A DNA stretch of 64,000 bases from Bradyrhizobium canariense (GCF_019402665.1 NZ_VSST01000024.1:152664-216663), one strand, 5' to 3'. Positions 7,721 to 19,946 are shown, counted from the stretch's first letter. Numbers and translations are program-made. Notes: generated by a model from the sequence alone, not told the origin.

Positions 7721-8995
7721 ATGTTTTACAGGGGAATGGCCGCGCGCCTGGCGTGCGCGGTAGCGTGTCTGATTGTCGGATTGGCGCTTGCGCCGTCTCA
7801 CGCCCAGACTCTGACGATGCGGAGCGCACTCTCGCGCGCGCTGGCCACGAGCCCGCGACTGACCGCGGCGGAGCGCGATGTCGGCATCGCCACGGGCCAG
7901 CGCATCCAGGCCGGTGCGCTCCTCAATCCGGAGCTGAGCTACGAACAGGACAATTCGTTCGGGTCCGGCATCTATCGCGGCACGCGATCGGCGGAGACCA
8001 CGCTTCAGATCAGCCAGGCCTTCGAGCTGTTCGGCAAACGCGACGCGCGGATTGCGGCGGGTGTCGCCGGCATCGAGGTGGCCGCGATCCAGCGCAAGGC
8101 CGTCAGGCTGGAGGTGCTGTCGGAGACCGCGATTGCCTTCCTTAGCGTACTCGGCGCGCAGCGGCGCATCCAGATCCTCGACGAGCAGATCACCGCCATC
8201 GATCGGCTGACGCCGCTCTTGCGCCGCCGCGTCGAGGCCGGCGCCTCCTCGCCGGCCGAGACCGGCCGTGCGGAAGTGGCATCCGCCCTGGTGAGGGCCG
8301 ACCGCGAGCGCTTCAAGGCGACGCTGGCCAGCGCCCGGCGCGAGCTGGCGGTACTGATGGGCGACGCGGCACCGAAATTCGGCGAGGTCTCCGGACGGCT
8401 CGACACGATGGGACGGCCGCCGACATTCCAGTCCGTCGTCGCCGCGATCGATGCCAATCCGCAGCTGGTGCGCTGGACCGCGATCTATGCCCAGCGCAAT
8501 GCCGAGCTGTTGCTGGCGCGGCTGCGGCCCTATCCCGACGTGCGGATCGCCGCCGGCTGGCGCCATTTCAACGAGACCAATGACGACGCGGCGCGCCTCA
8601 CCGTCTCGGTGCCGATCCCCGTGTTCGACCAGAACCAGGGCAATATCCTTTCGGCGCAGGAAAGCCTTGCCAAGACCAAGGCCGAGCGCGAGGCCAACCG
8701 CAACACGCTGATCGTGGTCGCGGGCCGCGCCTACGACTCGCTCCAGGGCTCGCTGCGCGAGCTCGCGGTGCTGCGCGAGAGCGCCATTCCCAAGGCCACC
8801 GAAGCCTCGGACGCCATCGCCCAAGGCTACGGCCAGGGCCGCTTCAGCCTGCTCGAAGTGCTCGATGCGCAGGCCAGCGTCACCCAGGCGCGGCTGCGCG
8901 AGCAGGAGGCGCTGCAGAATTTCCACGCGGGGGTGGCGACCATCGAAGGCCTCGTCGGCAATCCCTTCACGCTGGCGCGGGAGAGCGCACGATGA
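7721..8995 (+). CDS. czcC: TolC-family outer-membrane efflux protein, CzcC-like
   Basis: A 424-residue outer-membrane channel subunit of a heavy-metal efflux system. A signal peptide ends near residue 28 (LALAPSHAQ). Two TolC/OEP repeats follow, with the alpha-helical barrel segments rich in Ala, Glu and Arg and a duplicated pattern around AVLRESAIPKATEASDAIAQGY typical of CzcC. The last codons overlap the start of the adaptor gene (ATGA at 8992-8995), so translation is coupled. It should dock with the adaptor to export metal across the outer membrane. Confidence 0.9.
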   Translation: MFYRGMAARLACAVACLIVGLALAPSHAQTLTMRSALSRALATSPRLTAAERDVGIATGQRIQAGALLNPELSYEQDNSFGSGIYRGTRSAETTLQISQAFELFGKRDARIAAGVAGIEVAAIQRKAVRLEVLSETAIAFLSVLGAQRRIQILDEQITAIDRLTPLLRRRVEAGASSPAETGRAEVASALVRADRERFKATLASARRELAVLMGDAAPKFGEVSGRLDTMGRPPTFQSVVAAIDANPQLVRWTAIYAQRNAELLLARLRPYPDVRIAAGWRHFNETNDDAARLTVSVPIPVFDQNQGNILSAQESLAKTKAEREANRNTLIVVAGRAYDSLQGSLRELAVLRESAIPKATEASDAIAQGYGQGRFSLLEVLDAQASVTQARLREQEALQNFHAGVATIEGLVGNPFTLARESAR

Positions 8996-9969
8996 AGACG
9001 TCCTCCACCATCCTCGTCGCATTCGTTACCGCCGCGCTCGGCGCTTATGGCTATTCCCTGCTGGCCCCAACAAGGGTCGAGCATGCCGAACACGCCGCAG
9101 ACAAGAAGCCGGACAAGCCGAACGACCATGTCGAGCAGGACGAGCACGGCGCCGACCGGATCCGCATCTCCGACATCAAGCTCGCAGCCGCCGGCGTAAC
9201 GTTGGCGGAAGCCGCGAGCGTCACGCTGACCGACACGCTCGCCTTCAACGGCATCCTGCGCGCCAACCAGGAAGCCGTGGTGCAGGTGACGCCGCGCTTT
9301 CCCGGCGTCGCCAAATCGATCCAGAAGCGCATCGGCGACAAGGTCGGCAAGGACGATCTGCTCGCCGCGATCGAGAGCAACCAGAGCCTCACCGTCTACG
9401 AGCTCAAGGCGCCGCTTGCCGGCACCATCATCGAGCGGCAGATCTCGCTCGGCGAATACGCCTCCGAGCAGAAGCCGGCTTTCGTCGTCGCCGATCTCTC
9501 GACCATCTGGGTCGACCTGTCGATCTACCGGCAGGACCTGCGGCGCGTCCGCCTCAACGACGAGGTGCTGATCGATCCCGACGACGGCCGCGGCGAGATC
9601 AAGGGCACCATCTCCTACATGGCCCCGATCGGCTCGAGCGACACCCAGACCGCGCTGGCGCGCGTGGTGCTGCCAAATCCCGACGGGCGCTTGCGTCCCG
9701 GCCTGTTCGTCACGGCACGGCTGATCCTCGCCGCGCGCGACGTCGCGGTCGCCGTGCGCAAAAGCGCGATCCAGACGCTGGAGAATAGGACCATCGTGTT
9801 CGTCCGCGAGGACGGCGACAAGATCGAGGCGCGCCCCGTGGAGCTTGGCGATTCCGATTCCCGCCATGTCGAGATCAGGGCCGGACTATCGGCCGGCGAG
9901 CATTACGTCGCGGAAAACAGCTTCGTCGTGAAGGCGGAGATGGGCAAGGGCGAGGCCGAGCATGATTGA
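8992..9969 (+). CDS. czcB: Efflux RND periplasmic adaptor subunit, CzcB-like
   Basis: A 325-residue membrane-fusion protein. An N-terminal membrane anchor (ILVAFVTAALGAYGYSLL) is followed by a His/Asp/Glu-rich linker (EHAEHAADKK, then DHVEQDEHGAD) that may bind metal. Next come a lipoyl-like hairpin (VYELKAPLAGTIIERQISLGEY) and the beta-barrel domain with the VSGDAEHRTV-like LRPGLFVTARL segment. It bridges the RND pump and the outer-membrane channel. It overlaps czcC by 4 bp and czcA by 8 bp, a tight three-gene translational unit. Confidence 0.9.
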   Translation: MKTSSTILVAFVTAALGAYGYSLLAPTRVEHAEHAADKKPDKPNDHVEQDEHGADRIRISDIKLAAAGVTLAEAASVTLTDTLAFNGILRANQEAVVQVTPRFPGVAKSIQKRIGDKVGKDDLLAAIESNQSLTVYELKAPLAGTIIERQISLGEYASEQKPAFVVADLSTIWVDLSIYRQDLRRVRLNDEVLIDPDDGRGEIKGTISYMAPIGSSDTQTALARVVLPNPDGRLRPGLFVTARLILAARDVAVAVRKSAIQTLENRTIVFVREDGDKIEARPVELGDSDSRHVEIRAGLSAGEHYVAENSFVVKAEMGKGEAEHD

Positions 9970-12900
9970 GCGCCTCATCGCGGTCTCGCTGCAGCAGCGC
10001 TGGCTGGTCCTCTTGCTCGCATTCGGCGTCGTCGCTTTCGGCGCCTGGAATTTCCAGCGCCTGCCGATCGACGCCGTTCCTGACATCACCAACGTCCAGG
10101 TCCAGATCAACACCCGTGCCCCCGGCTATTCGCCGCTGGAAACCGAGCAGCGCATCACCTTCCCCGTCGAGACCGCGATGGGCGGGCTGCCCAAGCTCGA
10201 CTACACCCGCTCGCTCTCGCGCTACGGCCTGAGCCAGGTGACGGTCGTCTTCAAGGACGGCACCGACATCTATTTTGCCCGCCAGCTCGTCGGCGAACGG
10301 ATCCAGCAGGTAAAGGACCAGCTTCCGGCCGGCGTCGAGGTCGCGATGGGACCGGTCTCGACCGGGCTCGGCGAAATCTTCATGTACACCGTCGAGGCCA
10401 AGGCGGGCGCGAAGACGCAAGGCGGCCACGACTATTCGCTGACCGATTTGCGCACCGTGCAGGACTGGATCATCAAGCCGCAGCTTCGCAACGTGCCGGG
10501 GGTGATCGAGGTCAACACCATCGGCGGCTTCGAGCGGCAATTCCACGTGCTCCCCGATCCCGGCAAGCTGATGGCCTACCGGCTTGGCTTCCGCGACGTC
10601 ATGACGGCGCTCGCCGCAAATAATGCCAACGTCGGCGCCGGTTATATCGAGCGCAACGGCGAGCAATATCTGGTTCGCTCGCCGGGCCAGGTCGGCAATG
10701 TCGGCGAAATCAGGGACATCGTCATCGGCTCGCGCGGCGGCAATCCCGTCAGGATCAGGGACATCGCGACCGTCACCGAAGGCCGCGATTTGCGCACGGG
10801 GGCCGCAACGCGCGATGGCGAGGAAACCGTGCTCGGCACCGCCATGCTGTTGATCGGCGAAAACAGCCGCACCGTGGCGCGCCGTGTCGCGGCCCGGCTC
10901 GAGGAGATCGCCAAATCGCTGCCCGACGGCGTCGTGACGCGGACCGTCTACGACCGCACTGATCTGGTCGAAGCCACCATCCGCACCGTCGAGAACAATT
11001 TGGTGGAAGGCGCGGCCCTGGTCGTGGCCGTGCTGTTCCTGATCCTCGGCAACATCCGCGCAGCGCTGGTAGTGGCCTGCGTCATTCCGCTGTCAATGGC
11101 CATGACGGTCACCGGCATGGTCGAGACCAGGGTCAGTGCGAACCTGATGAGTCTGGGCGCGATCGATTTCGGCATCATCGTCGACGGCGCCGTGATCATC
11201 GTGGAGAACTGCCTGCGCATGCTGGCCGAGGCTCAGCGCGAGAAAGGCGGCCTGCTCACGACCTCCGAACGGCTGCGTGCGATCCGGCGCGGTTCGAGCG
11301 AGGTGATCAAGCCGAGCCTGTTCGGTACGCTGATCATCGCGGTGGTCTACCTGCCGGTGCTGACGCTGACCGGCGTCGAAGGCAAGATGTTCACCCCGAT
11401 GGCGCTGACGGTGCTGATGGCGCTGGGCGCCGCGGTGCTGTTCTCCATCACCTTCGTGCCGGCCGCGGTTGCCATCTTCGTCACCGGCAAGGTGTCGGAA
11501 CACGAAAACCTGTTCATGCGGCTGGCGAAGCGCGCCTATCTCCCCCTGCTCCGGCTGGCGATCGACCATCGCCTCAGCGTCGCAATCATGGCCGCCATCA
11601 TCGTGGTCGCAAGCTGCGTTGCCGCCGCGCGCATGGGCGGTGAGTTCATTCCGAGCCTGGACGAAGGCGACGTCGCACTGGCCTCGATCCGGATTCCCGG
11701 AACCAGCCTGACCCAGTCGCTGGACCTGCAAAAGGCGCTGGAAAAACGCATCAAGCAGATTCCGGAGGTGAAGGAGTTCTTCACCCGCATCGGCACCGCG
11801 GAGATCGCGACCGACCCGATGTCGCCGGCACAGACCGACGGCTACATCATGCTGAAGCCGCGCGCCGAATGGCCCGACCCCGGCAGGCCCAAAGCCGAGG
11901 TGATCGAGGCCATCGACCGTGCCGCCGACGACATCCCCGGCAGCGCCTATGAAATCTCCCAGCCGATCCAATTCCGTGTCAACGAGCTGATCTCCGGCGT
12001 GCGCAGCGACGTCGGCGTCAAGATCTTCGGCGACGACCTCGACATCCTGCAAGGCGCGGCAAAACAGGTGGAGGCCGCGATCCGCCGTATTCGCGGCGCC
12101 AGCGACGTCAAGATCGAGCAGGTCTCGGGCCTGCCGATCCTCACGGTTCGTCTCGACCGCCAGGCACTCGCCCGGTACGGGCTCAGCATCAGCGAGGTGC
12201 AGGGCATCGTCGAGATCGCGGTCGGCGGCAAGTCCGCCGGCAAGCTGTTCGAGGGCGACCGCCGCTTCGACATCGTCGTGCGCCTGCCGGAACATCTGCG
12301 CGGCAATCTCGAAGCCATCAGGGCGATCCCGATCCCGCTGCCACCGGGTGAGGAGGCAACAATCGGCGCGCCGATCCGGACGGCACTGCCCGGCTCCCCC
12401 CTCGCCCAGATGCGCTATGTGCCGCTGTCGTCGGTCGCAACCGTCGATGCGACGCCCGGCCCGAACCAGATCAGCCGCGAGAACGGCAAGCGGCGCATCG
12501 TCGTCACCGCCAATGTCCGCGCGCGCGACCTCGGCTCCTTCGTCACCGAGGCCGAGGCGGCCGTCGCGGAGAAGGTCAAACTGCCGCCGGGCTACTGGAT
12601 CGGCTGGGGCGGACAGTTCGAGCAATTGGTCTCCGCCACCAAGCGGCTTACGCTGGTGGTGCCGGTGGCGCTGCTGCTGGTGTTTTTGCTGCTGTTCATG
12701 GGCATGGGATCGGCGGCGGATGCGGCGCTCGTTTTCTCCGGCGTGCCGCTGGCGCTGACGGGCGGCGTCATGGCGCTGCTGCTGCGCGGCATTCCCCTAT
12801 CCATCAGCGCTGGCGTCGGTTTCATCGCGCTGTCGGGCGTGGCCGTGCTCAACGGCCTCGTGATCATCGCCTTCATCGAGCGGCTGCGCAGCGAGGGGCA

Positions 12901-13180
12901 CCCCGTTGTTGACGCGGTGCGCGAGGGCGCGCTGACACGCCTGCGTCCGGTGCTGATGACGGCGCTGGTGGCGTCGCTCGGCTTCGTGCCGATGGCCCTT
13001 GCCACCGGGGCCGGGGCCGAGGTGCAGCGGCCACTTGCGACCGTGGTGATCGGCGGCATCATCTCCGCGACCGTGCTGACACTGCTGGTACTACCGGCGC
13101 TCTATGTGCTGTTCCGCCGTGACGGGGCTGCCGAAACGCCTACAATGGCGCCTGATTTGGCAGCTTCCGAGGAGCGCTAG
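9962..13180 (+). CDS. czcA: Heavy-metal efflux RND permease, CzcA-like (HME1 type)
   Basis: A 1072-residue proton-driven RND pump of the inner membrane. Transmembrane segment 4 holds DFGIIVDGAVIIVEN with Asp402, Asp408 and Glu415; these charged residues and this spacing are the HME1 signature of Co/Zn/Cd pumps, unlike copper/silver CusA pumps. Two large periplasmic domains (about 40-340 and 570-870) alternate with 12 helices, the normal length for the family. The start ATG overlaps czcB. Zinc, cobalt or cadmium export is the likely role, supported by the CDF exporter gene directly downstream. Confidence 0.93.
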   Translation: MIERLIAVSLQQRWLVLLLAFGVVAFGAWNFQRLPIDAVPDITNVQVQINTRAPGYSPLETEQRITFPVETAMGGLPKLDYTRSLSRYGLSQVTVVFKDGTDIYFARQLVGERIQQVKDQLPAGVEVAMGPVSTGLGEIFMYTVEAKAGAKTQGGHDYSLTDLRTVQDWIIKPQLRNVPGVIEVNTIGGFERQFHVLPDPGKLMAYRLGFRDVMTALAANNANVGAGYIERNGEQYLVRSPGQVGNVGEIRDIVIGSRGGNPVRIRDIATVTEGRDLRTGAATRDGEETVLGTAMLLIGENSRTVARRVAARLEEIAKSLPDGVVTRTVYDRTDLVEATIRTVENNLVEGAALVVAVLFLILGNIRAALVVACVIPLSMAMTVTGMVETRVSANLMSLGAIDFGIIVDGAVIIVENCLRMLAEAQREKGGLLTTSERLRAIRRGSSEVIKPSLFGTLIIAVVYLPVLTLTGVEGKMFTPMALTVLMALGAAVLFSITFVPAAVAIFVTGKVSEHENLFMRLAKRAYLPLLRLAIDHRLSVAIMAAIIVVASCVAAARMGGEFIPSLDEGDVALASIRIPGTSLTQSLDLQKALEKRIKQIPEVKEFFTRIGTAEIATDPMSPAQTDGYIMLKPRAEWPDPGRPKAEVIEAIDRAADDIPGSAYEISQPIQFRVNELISGVRSDVGVKIFGDDLDILQGAAKQVEAAIRRIRGASDVKIEQVSGLPILTVRLDRQALARYGLSISEVQGIVEIAVGGKSAGKLFEGDRRFDIVVRLPEHLRGNLEAIRAIPIPLPPGEEATIGAPIRTALPGSPLAQMRYVPLSSVATVDATPGPNQISRENGKRRIVVTANVRARDLGSFVTEAEAAVAEKVKLPPGYWIGWGGQFEQLVSATKRLTLVVPVALLLVFLLLFMGMGSAADAALVFSGVPLALTGGVMALLLRGIPLSISAGVGFIALSGVAVLNGLVIIAFIERLRSEGHPVVDAVREGALTRLRPVLMTALVASLGFVPMALATGAGAEVQRPLATVVIGGIISATVLTLLVLPALYVLFRRDGAAETPTMAPDLAASEER

Positions 13181-13182
13181 AA

Positions 13183-14145
13183 TTGGGAAGCCACGACCAT
13201 CACGGCGGTCATCACCATGACCATAGCCACGGCCATGATCACGATCATGGTGGCCACACCCATGTCCATGCGCCCGCCAGCTTCGGCAAGGCTTTCGCGA
13301 TCGGCATCTCGCTCAACACCGCGCTGGTCGTGGCCGAGGCCGTCTACGGCTATATCGGCAACTCCACCGCCCTGCTTGCGGACGCCGGCCATAATCTTAG
13401 CGACGTGCTCGGCCTGGTCGTGGCCTGGTGCGCATCGATCGCGGCGCGGCGCGCGCCCAGCGGCCGCTTCACCTACGGCCTTCGTGCCTCCACCATCCTG
13501 GCGGCGCTGGCGAACGCGGTGTTCCTGCTGGTCGCGACCGGCGCGATCGGCTGGGAAGCATTTTTGCGCCTGCGTGAGCCGGAGCCGGTCGCCGGCATCA
13601 CCGTGATGGTCGTCGCCGGCATCGGCATCCTCATCAACGGTTTTACCGCCATGCTGTTCGCGCGCGGCCGCAAGGACGACATCAACATCGAAGGCGCCTA
13701 TCTGCACATGGCGGCCGACGCCGCGGTCTCGCTCGGCGTCGTCATCTCGGCGGCGCTGATCATCTGGACCGGCTGGCTCTGGCTCGATCCCGTCACCAGC
13801 CTCGTCATCTGCGCCACCATCCTCTGGAGCACCACCAGCCTGCTTCGCGGCTCCATCGACATGTCGATGGCAGCCGCGCCCAGGGGCACCGACATTGCCG
13901 CGATCAAGATCCTTCTGCTGGGGAGGCCCGGCGTCACTGCGATCCACGATCTCCACGTCTGGCCGATCTCGACCACCGAGACGGCTCTGACCTGCCACCT
14001 CGTCATGCCCACCGGCGCCGGCGATGCCTTCCTGATGGAGACCGCGCGGATGCTGAAGCGCTCTCACCGCATCGGCCATACCACCCTTCAGGTCGAGACG
14101 CATCCCGACAACGGCTGCGCGCTGGCGCCGGATGATGTGGTGTGA
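13183..14145 (+). CDS. CDF-family cation exporter with His-rich N-terminus
   Basis: A 320-residue CzcD/DmeF-like cation diffusion facilitator. The first 29 residues contain 14 histidines. Six helices follow, with the two metal-site motifs in helices 2 (ADAGHNLSDVLGL) and 5 (YLHMAADAAVSLGV) and a C-terminal cytoplasmic domain. It exports Zn, Co or a similar ion from cytoplasm to periplasm, where the CzcCBA pump can take over. Start is TTG at 13183, supported by GAGGAG 8 bp upstream; no ATG exists before the first helix. It begins 2 bp after the czcA stop, so it is part of the operon. Confidence 0.92.
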   Translation: MGSHDHHGGHHHDHSHGHDHDHGGHTHVHAPASFGKAFAIGISLNTALVVAEAVYGYIGNSTALLADAGHNLSDVLGLVVAWCASIAARRAPSGRFTYGLRASTILAALANAVFLLVATGAIGWEAFLRLREPEPVAGITVMVVAGIGILINGFTAMLFARGRKDDINIEGAYLHMAADAAVSLGVVISAALIIWTGWLWLDPVTSLVICATILWSTTSLLRGSIDMSMAAAPRGTDIAAIKILLLGRPGVTAIHDLHVWPISTTETALTCHLVMPTGAGDAFLMETARMLKRSHRIGHTTLQVETHPDNGCALAPDDVV

Positions 14146-14173
14146 GGCGGCTGCGTGGCAGCTCCGATCTCCG

Positions 14174-14340
14174 GTGTCGTCCCGGACAAGCGCAGCAAAG
14201 CGGAGCGCTGATCCGGGACCCATAACCACAGGAAGTAGTTTAACGAAGACTCGTGGTTATCAGACTCGCGCCGCACTTGTCCCTGGGGCTATGGGTCCCG
14301 GCCCCCGTGCGCAATTGCGCACTAGGCCGGGACGACGCCG
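14174..14340. repeat. Palindromic intergenic repeat (GTCGTCCCGG family)
   Basis: Begins with GTGTCGTCCCGG and ends with CCGGGACGACGCC, so the ends are inverted copies. Internal arms also pair: GGGACCCATAACCAC on the left and GTGGTTAT with ATGGGTCCCGG on the right. No coding frame with a ribosome binding site is present. Elements of this form are common between genes in Bradyrhizobium. It fills the gap after the metal-efflux operon, between convergent genes. Confidence 0.8.
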
Positions 14341-14375
14341 AGTGTTTGGCGACGGCTACGCCTAGACAGTGACGC

Positions 14376-15236
14376 CTACGCCGCCTTCGCCGTCACGATC
14401 CAGATCGCGCCCTGAAGCGCCACGCTCTGCCCCTTCAGGAACGGCGCGAGCATCTCGCGGATCGAGGCTTTTGCCGCGGCATATGTCTCCGGAGGATGGC
14501 CCTGCAGCGCGCGGCTGGCGGGGCCGATCTGGAGCGAGCCCTCGACCGCGGCATCCAGCCCGCCACCGATCGCGACATCCATCGCGAGATTGTGCGGCTC
14601 CATGGCGACGTCGACGAAGCCCGCGCCCTTCAGGATGCGCGTCACGCGCTCTTCGGAGGCAAAGGCGAACGGGCCCGGCTCGTCCGGCCCGACCGGCGGC
14701 ATCTTGGGCACATGTTTGTAGACCGCCATCAACGGCGCCATCATCCACGGATTTTCCTTCGGCTCGCGCCAGCAGGCAAACGCCAATCGCCCCGTCGGCT
14801 TCAGCGCACGGCGGAGGTTGGTGAAAGATGCGATGGGATCGGCGAAGAACATCACGCCGAACCGCGAGGCCAGTAGGTCAAAGCTCGCCGGCTCGAATGC
14901 ATGCACCGTCGCATCCGCCAGCACGAAATCGAGCGGCAAGCCCTTTGGCGCAAACGCACGCGCCTGCGACAGCATCGGCTCGGAGACGTCGAGCCCAAGC
15001 GCGAAACCATTCGGGGTCACCGCTTTCGCGAACGCGAACGTCGTCGCGCCGGAGCCGCAACCGACATCGAGGACGCGCTCGCCCGGCTTCGGCCTGGCGC
15101 GGGCGATCAGCACGTCGGCAATGGGGCCGAGCAGGCTCTCCTGCGCCGCATGGCGATCGGCCCAGCGCTGCCCGCTGGGGCCATTCCAGTAGGCGATCTG
15201 GTCGGCGTTCTGCTCGTGTCCGCTCGGCTGTTCCAT
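14376..15236 (-). CDS. Class I SAM-dependent methyltransferase (UbiE-like)
   Basis: A 286-residue methyltransferase. Motif I is VLDVGCGSGATTF (about residues 53-65), motif II is around DASEP-like LGLDVSEPML, and LLASRFGVMFFADP is the post-I/II region. A C-terminal segment, PLMAVYKHVP onwards, matches a group of rhizobial UbiE-like proteins of unknown acceptor. I chose the ATG at 15236; a longer frame to 15296 adds residues without family character. It stands alone between a repeat and tRNA-Val. Confidence 0.85.
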   Translation of the reverse strand: MEQPSGHEQNADQIAYWNGPSGQRWADRHAAQESLLGPIADVLIARARPKPGERVLDVGCGSGATTFAFAKAVTPNGFALGLDVSEPMLSQARAFAPKGLPLDFVLADATVHAFEPASFDLLASRFGVMFFADPIASFTNLRRALKPTGRLAFACWREPKENPWMMAPLMAVYKHVPKMPPVGPDEPGPFAFASEERVTRILKGAGFVDVAMEPHNLAMDVAIGGGLDAAVEGSLQIGPASRALQGHPPETYAAAKASIREMLAPFLKGQSVALQGAIWIVTAKAA

Positions 15237-15364
15237 TGGGGCCTCTGTCGTTTTGTCGGTCGTGATACCACGCCGGAAGGTCATCAAGCGGTTCAAATGA
15301 GCACGGTTTGCGGTGCGGCCGCCTCTTGCTCCAACACCCGAGGGGGCGCTAAAGAGGCGCCGTG

Positions 15365-15441
15365 GGGCGGTTAGCTCAGCTGGTTAGAGCATCTCGTTTA
15401 CACCGAGAGGGTCCGCGGTTCGAATCCGTGACCGCCCACCA
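15365..15441 (+). tRNA. tRNA-Val (TAC)
   Basis: A 77-nt cloverleaf. Acceptor arm GGGCGGT pairs with ACCGCCC and is followed by A and CCA. D arm TTAGCTCAGCTGG, anticodon stem CTCGT/ACGAG-like with loop reading TTTACAC, anticodon TAC, and T arm GCGGTTCGAATCCGT. Confidence 0.97.
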
Positions 15442-15449
15442 GCCGGCCC

Positions 15450-15863
15450 TCAATCTCCCGGCCGTCCCGGCAGCAGTGGCACCGCGTCGATCCACACCGC
15501 CGCCGACTGGCACCAGATCTGCCTGACGGGCCGCAATTTGTCGCGCTGGCGAATGCTGCCCCAGCGGATGCCCCAATCGTCCTCCTGATCGCCCTCGCCG
15601 CTCGTGAATAGCGGGGAACCGCAGTCGCCACAGAAATGCTGGAAGCGCATCCGGCCATTATCGCCGCGCTTGCCGTAGATTCTGGGCGTGCCGGCGGTCA
15701 GCTTGACGTCCGCCTTGGTGCAGATCGCCGTCACCCGGAACGGCGATCCCGTAAGGGTCTGGCAGTCCCGGCAATGGCAGACCGACACCGTCTCGGGATC
15801 GATCTCCGCTTCAAAGGTGATCGCGCCGCAATGGCATTGCCCGTCGATGTGCATTGTCGTCAT
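15450..15863 (-). CDS. GFA/CENP-V family zinc protein
   Basis: About 137 residues of the family named after glutathione-dependent formaldehyde-activating enzyme. Zinc ligands are visible in order: CHCGAITF near the N-terminus, CHCRDCQ about 20 residues later, then FCGDCGSPLF. The middle contains the usual YGKRGDNGRMRFQHFCGDCG stretch. The enzymatic role of most family members is untested. The frame is open to a GTG at 15875; the ATG at 15863 is preferred. It shares its 3' gap with tRNA-Val and is divergent from nothing regulatory that I can see. Confidence 0.88.
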   Translation of the reverse strand: MTTMHIDGQCHCGAITFEAEIDPETVSVCHCRDCQTLTGSPFRVTAICTKADVKLTAGTPRIYGKRGDNGRMRFQHFCGDCGSPLFTSGEGDQEDDWGIRWGSIRQRDKLRPVRQIWCQSAAVWIDAVPLLPGRPGD

Positions 15864-15879
15864 CCGCTGCCCCACAACA

Positions 15880-15907
15880 AAAACGGCGCCCGAAGGCGCC
15901 GTTTTAT
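15880..15907 (-). terminator. Rho-independent terminator after lon
   Basis: Stem ACGGCGCC / GGCGCCGT with a TTCG loop, then TTTTTGTT on the minus strand. It lies 22 bp after the lon stop and just before the GFA start. Confidence 0.85.
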
Positions 15908-15927
15908 CATCTTTTCGAGCTGTGATC

Positions 15928-18351
<2,424 letters not shown>

Positions 18352-18520
18352 GGCCTTTTCCTTTTGCTTTGCCCCCTTGCACGCAGCCCGCCATGCTCAT
18401 GCGCAACCGCCACAAGGTGCCGAGGTGATCCGCAAAACCGGTCGGTCCTTCTGAGGTTGGACCGGCCTGCCGGATCGGAACTGAGGCGAATCTTGAAGAG
18501 AATTTTTGCTCGCCGCCGAC

Positions 18521-18552
18521 ATTAGGTGGCTATCGACCCGGGGGGTGTCAAG
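18521..18552 (-). promoter_or_regulatory. Candidate promoter of lon
   Basis: On the minus strand CTTGACA is followed after 17-19 bp by CACCTAAT, about 170 bp before the lon start. The CTTGA -35 core suits RpoH or RpoD promoters of alphaproteobacteria; the -10 part is weak. The remaining 18352-18674 gap holds nothing else I recognise beyond the hairpin after clpX. Confidence 0.35.
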
Positions 18553-18609
18553 TCATTGAAAGACGCGCGCCATCAGGCGCTTACGCACGCGAACAAGCGA
18601 CACAACACC

Positions 18610-18634
18610 GGCTGCGGAGATATTTTCCGCAGCC
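18610..18634 (-). terminator. Hairpin after clpX
   Basis: Perfect 9-bp stem GGCTGCGGA / TCCGCAGCC with a 7-base loop, about 40 bp downstream of the clpX stop. No T run follows, so it may stabilise the clpX 3' end or act as a weak terminator. Confidence 0.5.
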
Positions 18635-18674
18635 CCTTGCTTGATGAGACGATTGGAGCGTTCCAGCGCCGAAA

Positions 18675-19946
18675 TCAGGCGCTGGCGTTCTCGACGGCGC
18701 GATCGGACCGATCGGCGTAGATGTAGAGCGGGCGCGCCGTTCCTTCCACGACTTCGCGGGAAATCACGACTTCTTCCACACCTTCGAGGCCCGGCAGGTC
18801 GAACATGGTCTCGAGCAGGATCGCCTCGAGGATCGAACGCAGCCCGCGCGCACCGGTCTTGCGCTCGATCGCCCTGCGGGCCACCGCGCCAAGCGCCTCG
18901 TCGGCGAAGGTCAGCTCGATGTTCTCCATCTCGAACAGCCGCTGGTACTGCTTCACCAGCGCGTTCTTCGGCTCGACCAGGATCTTCTTGAGCGAAGCCT
19001 CGTCCAGATCCTCCAGCGTCGCCACGACGGGCAGACGGCCGACGAATTCCGGGATCAGGCCATACTTCAGGAGATCCTCCGGCTCGACGTGACGGAAGAT
19101 TTCGCCGGTGCGGCGGTCTTCCGGCGCGAGCACCTGGGCGGCGAAACCGATCGAGGTCGACCGTCCGCGTGCCGAGATGATCTTTTCGAGGCCCGAGAAC
19201 GCACCACCGCAGATGAACAGGATATTGGTGGTGTCCACCTGCAGGAACTCCTGCTGCGGATGCTTGCGGCCGCCCTGCGGCGGGACCGAAGCCACCGTGC
19301 CTTCCATGATCTTGAGCAGTGCCTGCTGCACGCCCTCACCCGACACGTCCCGCGTGATCGAGGGATTGTCGGACTTGCGGCTGATCTTGTCGATTTCGTC
19401 GATATAGACGATGCCGCGCTGGGCACGCTCGACATTGTAGTCGGCGGCCTGGAGCAGCTTCAGGATGATGTTCTCGACGTCCTCGCCGACATAGCCGGCT
19501 TCGGTCAGCGTCGTCGCATCCGCCATCGTGAACGGCACGTCCAGGATGCGGGCGAGCGTCTGCGCGAGCAGCGTCTTGCCCGAACCGGTCGGACCGATCA
19601 GCAGGATGTTCGACTTCGCAAGCTCGACGTCGTTGTGCTTGGTCTGGTGGTTGAGGCGCTTGTAGTGATTGTGCACCGCGACCGAGAGGACCTTCTTCGC
19701 ATGGTTCTGTCCGATTACGTAATCGTCCAGCACCTTGCAGATTTCCTTCGGCGTCGGAATCCCGTCGCGCGACTTCACCAGCGAGGATTTGTTCTCCTCG
19801 CGAATGATGTCCATGCAGAGCTCGACGCACTCGTCGCAAATGAAGACCGTGGGACCCGCGATCAGTTTGCGAACTTCGTGCTGGCTCTTGCCGCAGAACG
19901 AGCAATACAGCGTGTTCTTGGAGTCGCTCGTGCCGACCTTACTCAT
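18675..19946 (-). CDS. clpX: ATP-dependent Clp protease ATP-binding subunit ClpX
   Basis: A 423-residue AAA+ unfoldase that recognises tagged substrates and feeds them to ClpP. The N-terminal zinc-binding domain has CSFCGKSQ and [10 protein letters not shown]; Walker A is [12 protein letters not shown], Walker B is [10 protein letters not shown] and the sensor 2 region has [11 protein letters not shown]. Length is standard. GGAG lies 7 bp before the ATG. It is downstream of clpP on the same strand, separated by 441 bp. In alphaproteobacteria ClpXP drives cell-cycle proteolysis, for example of CtrA. Confidence 0.97.
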   Translation of the reverse strand: MSKVGTSDSKNTLYCSFCGKSQHEVRKLIAGPTVFICDECVELCMDIIREENKSSLVKSRDGIPTPKEICKVLDDYVIGQNHAKKVLSVAVHNHYKRLNHQTKHNDVELAKSNILLIGPTGSGKTLLAQTLARILDVPFTMADATTLTEAGYVGEDVENIILKLLQAADYNVERAQRGIVYIDEIDKISRKSDNPSITRDVSGEGVQQALLKIMEGTVASVPPQGGRKHPQQEFLQVDTTNILFICGGAFSGLEKIISARGRSTSIGFAAQVLAPEDRRTGEIFRHVEPEDLLKYGLIPEFVGRLPVVATLEDLDEASLKKILVEPKNALVKQYQRLFEMENIELTFADEALGAVARRAIERKTGARGLRSILEAILLETMFDLPGLEGVEEVVISREVVEGTARPLYIYADRSDRAVENASA

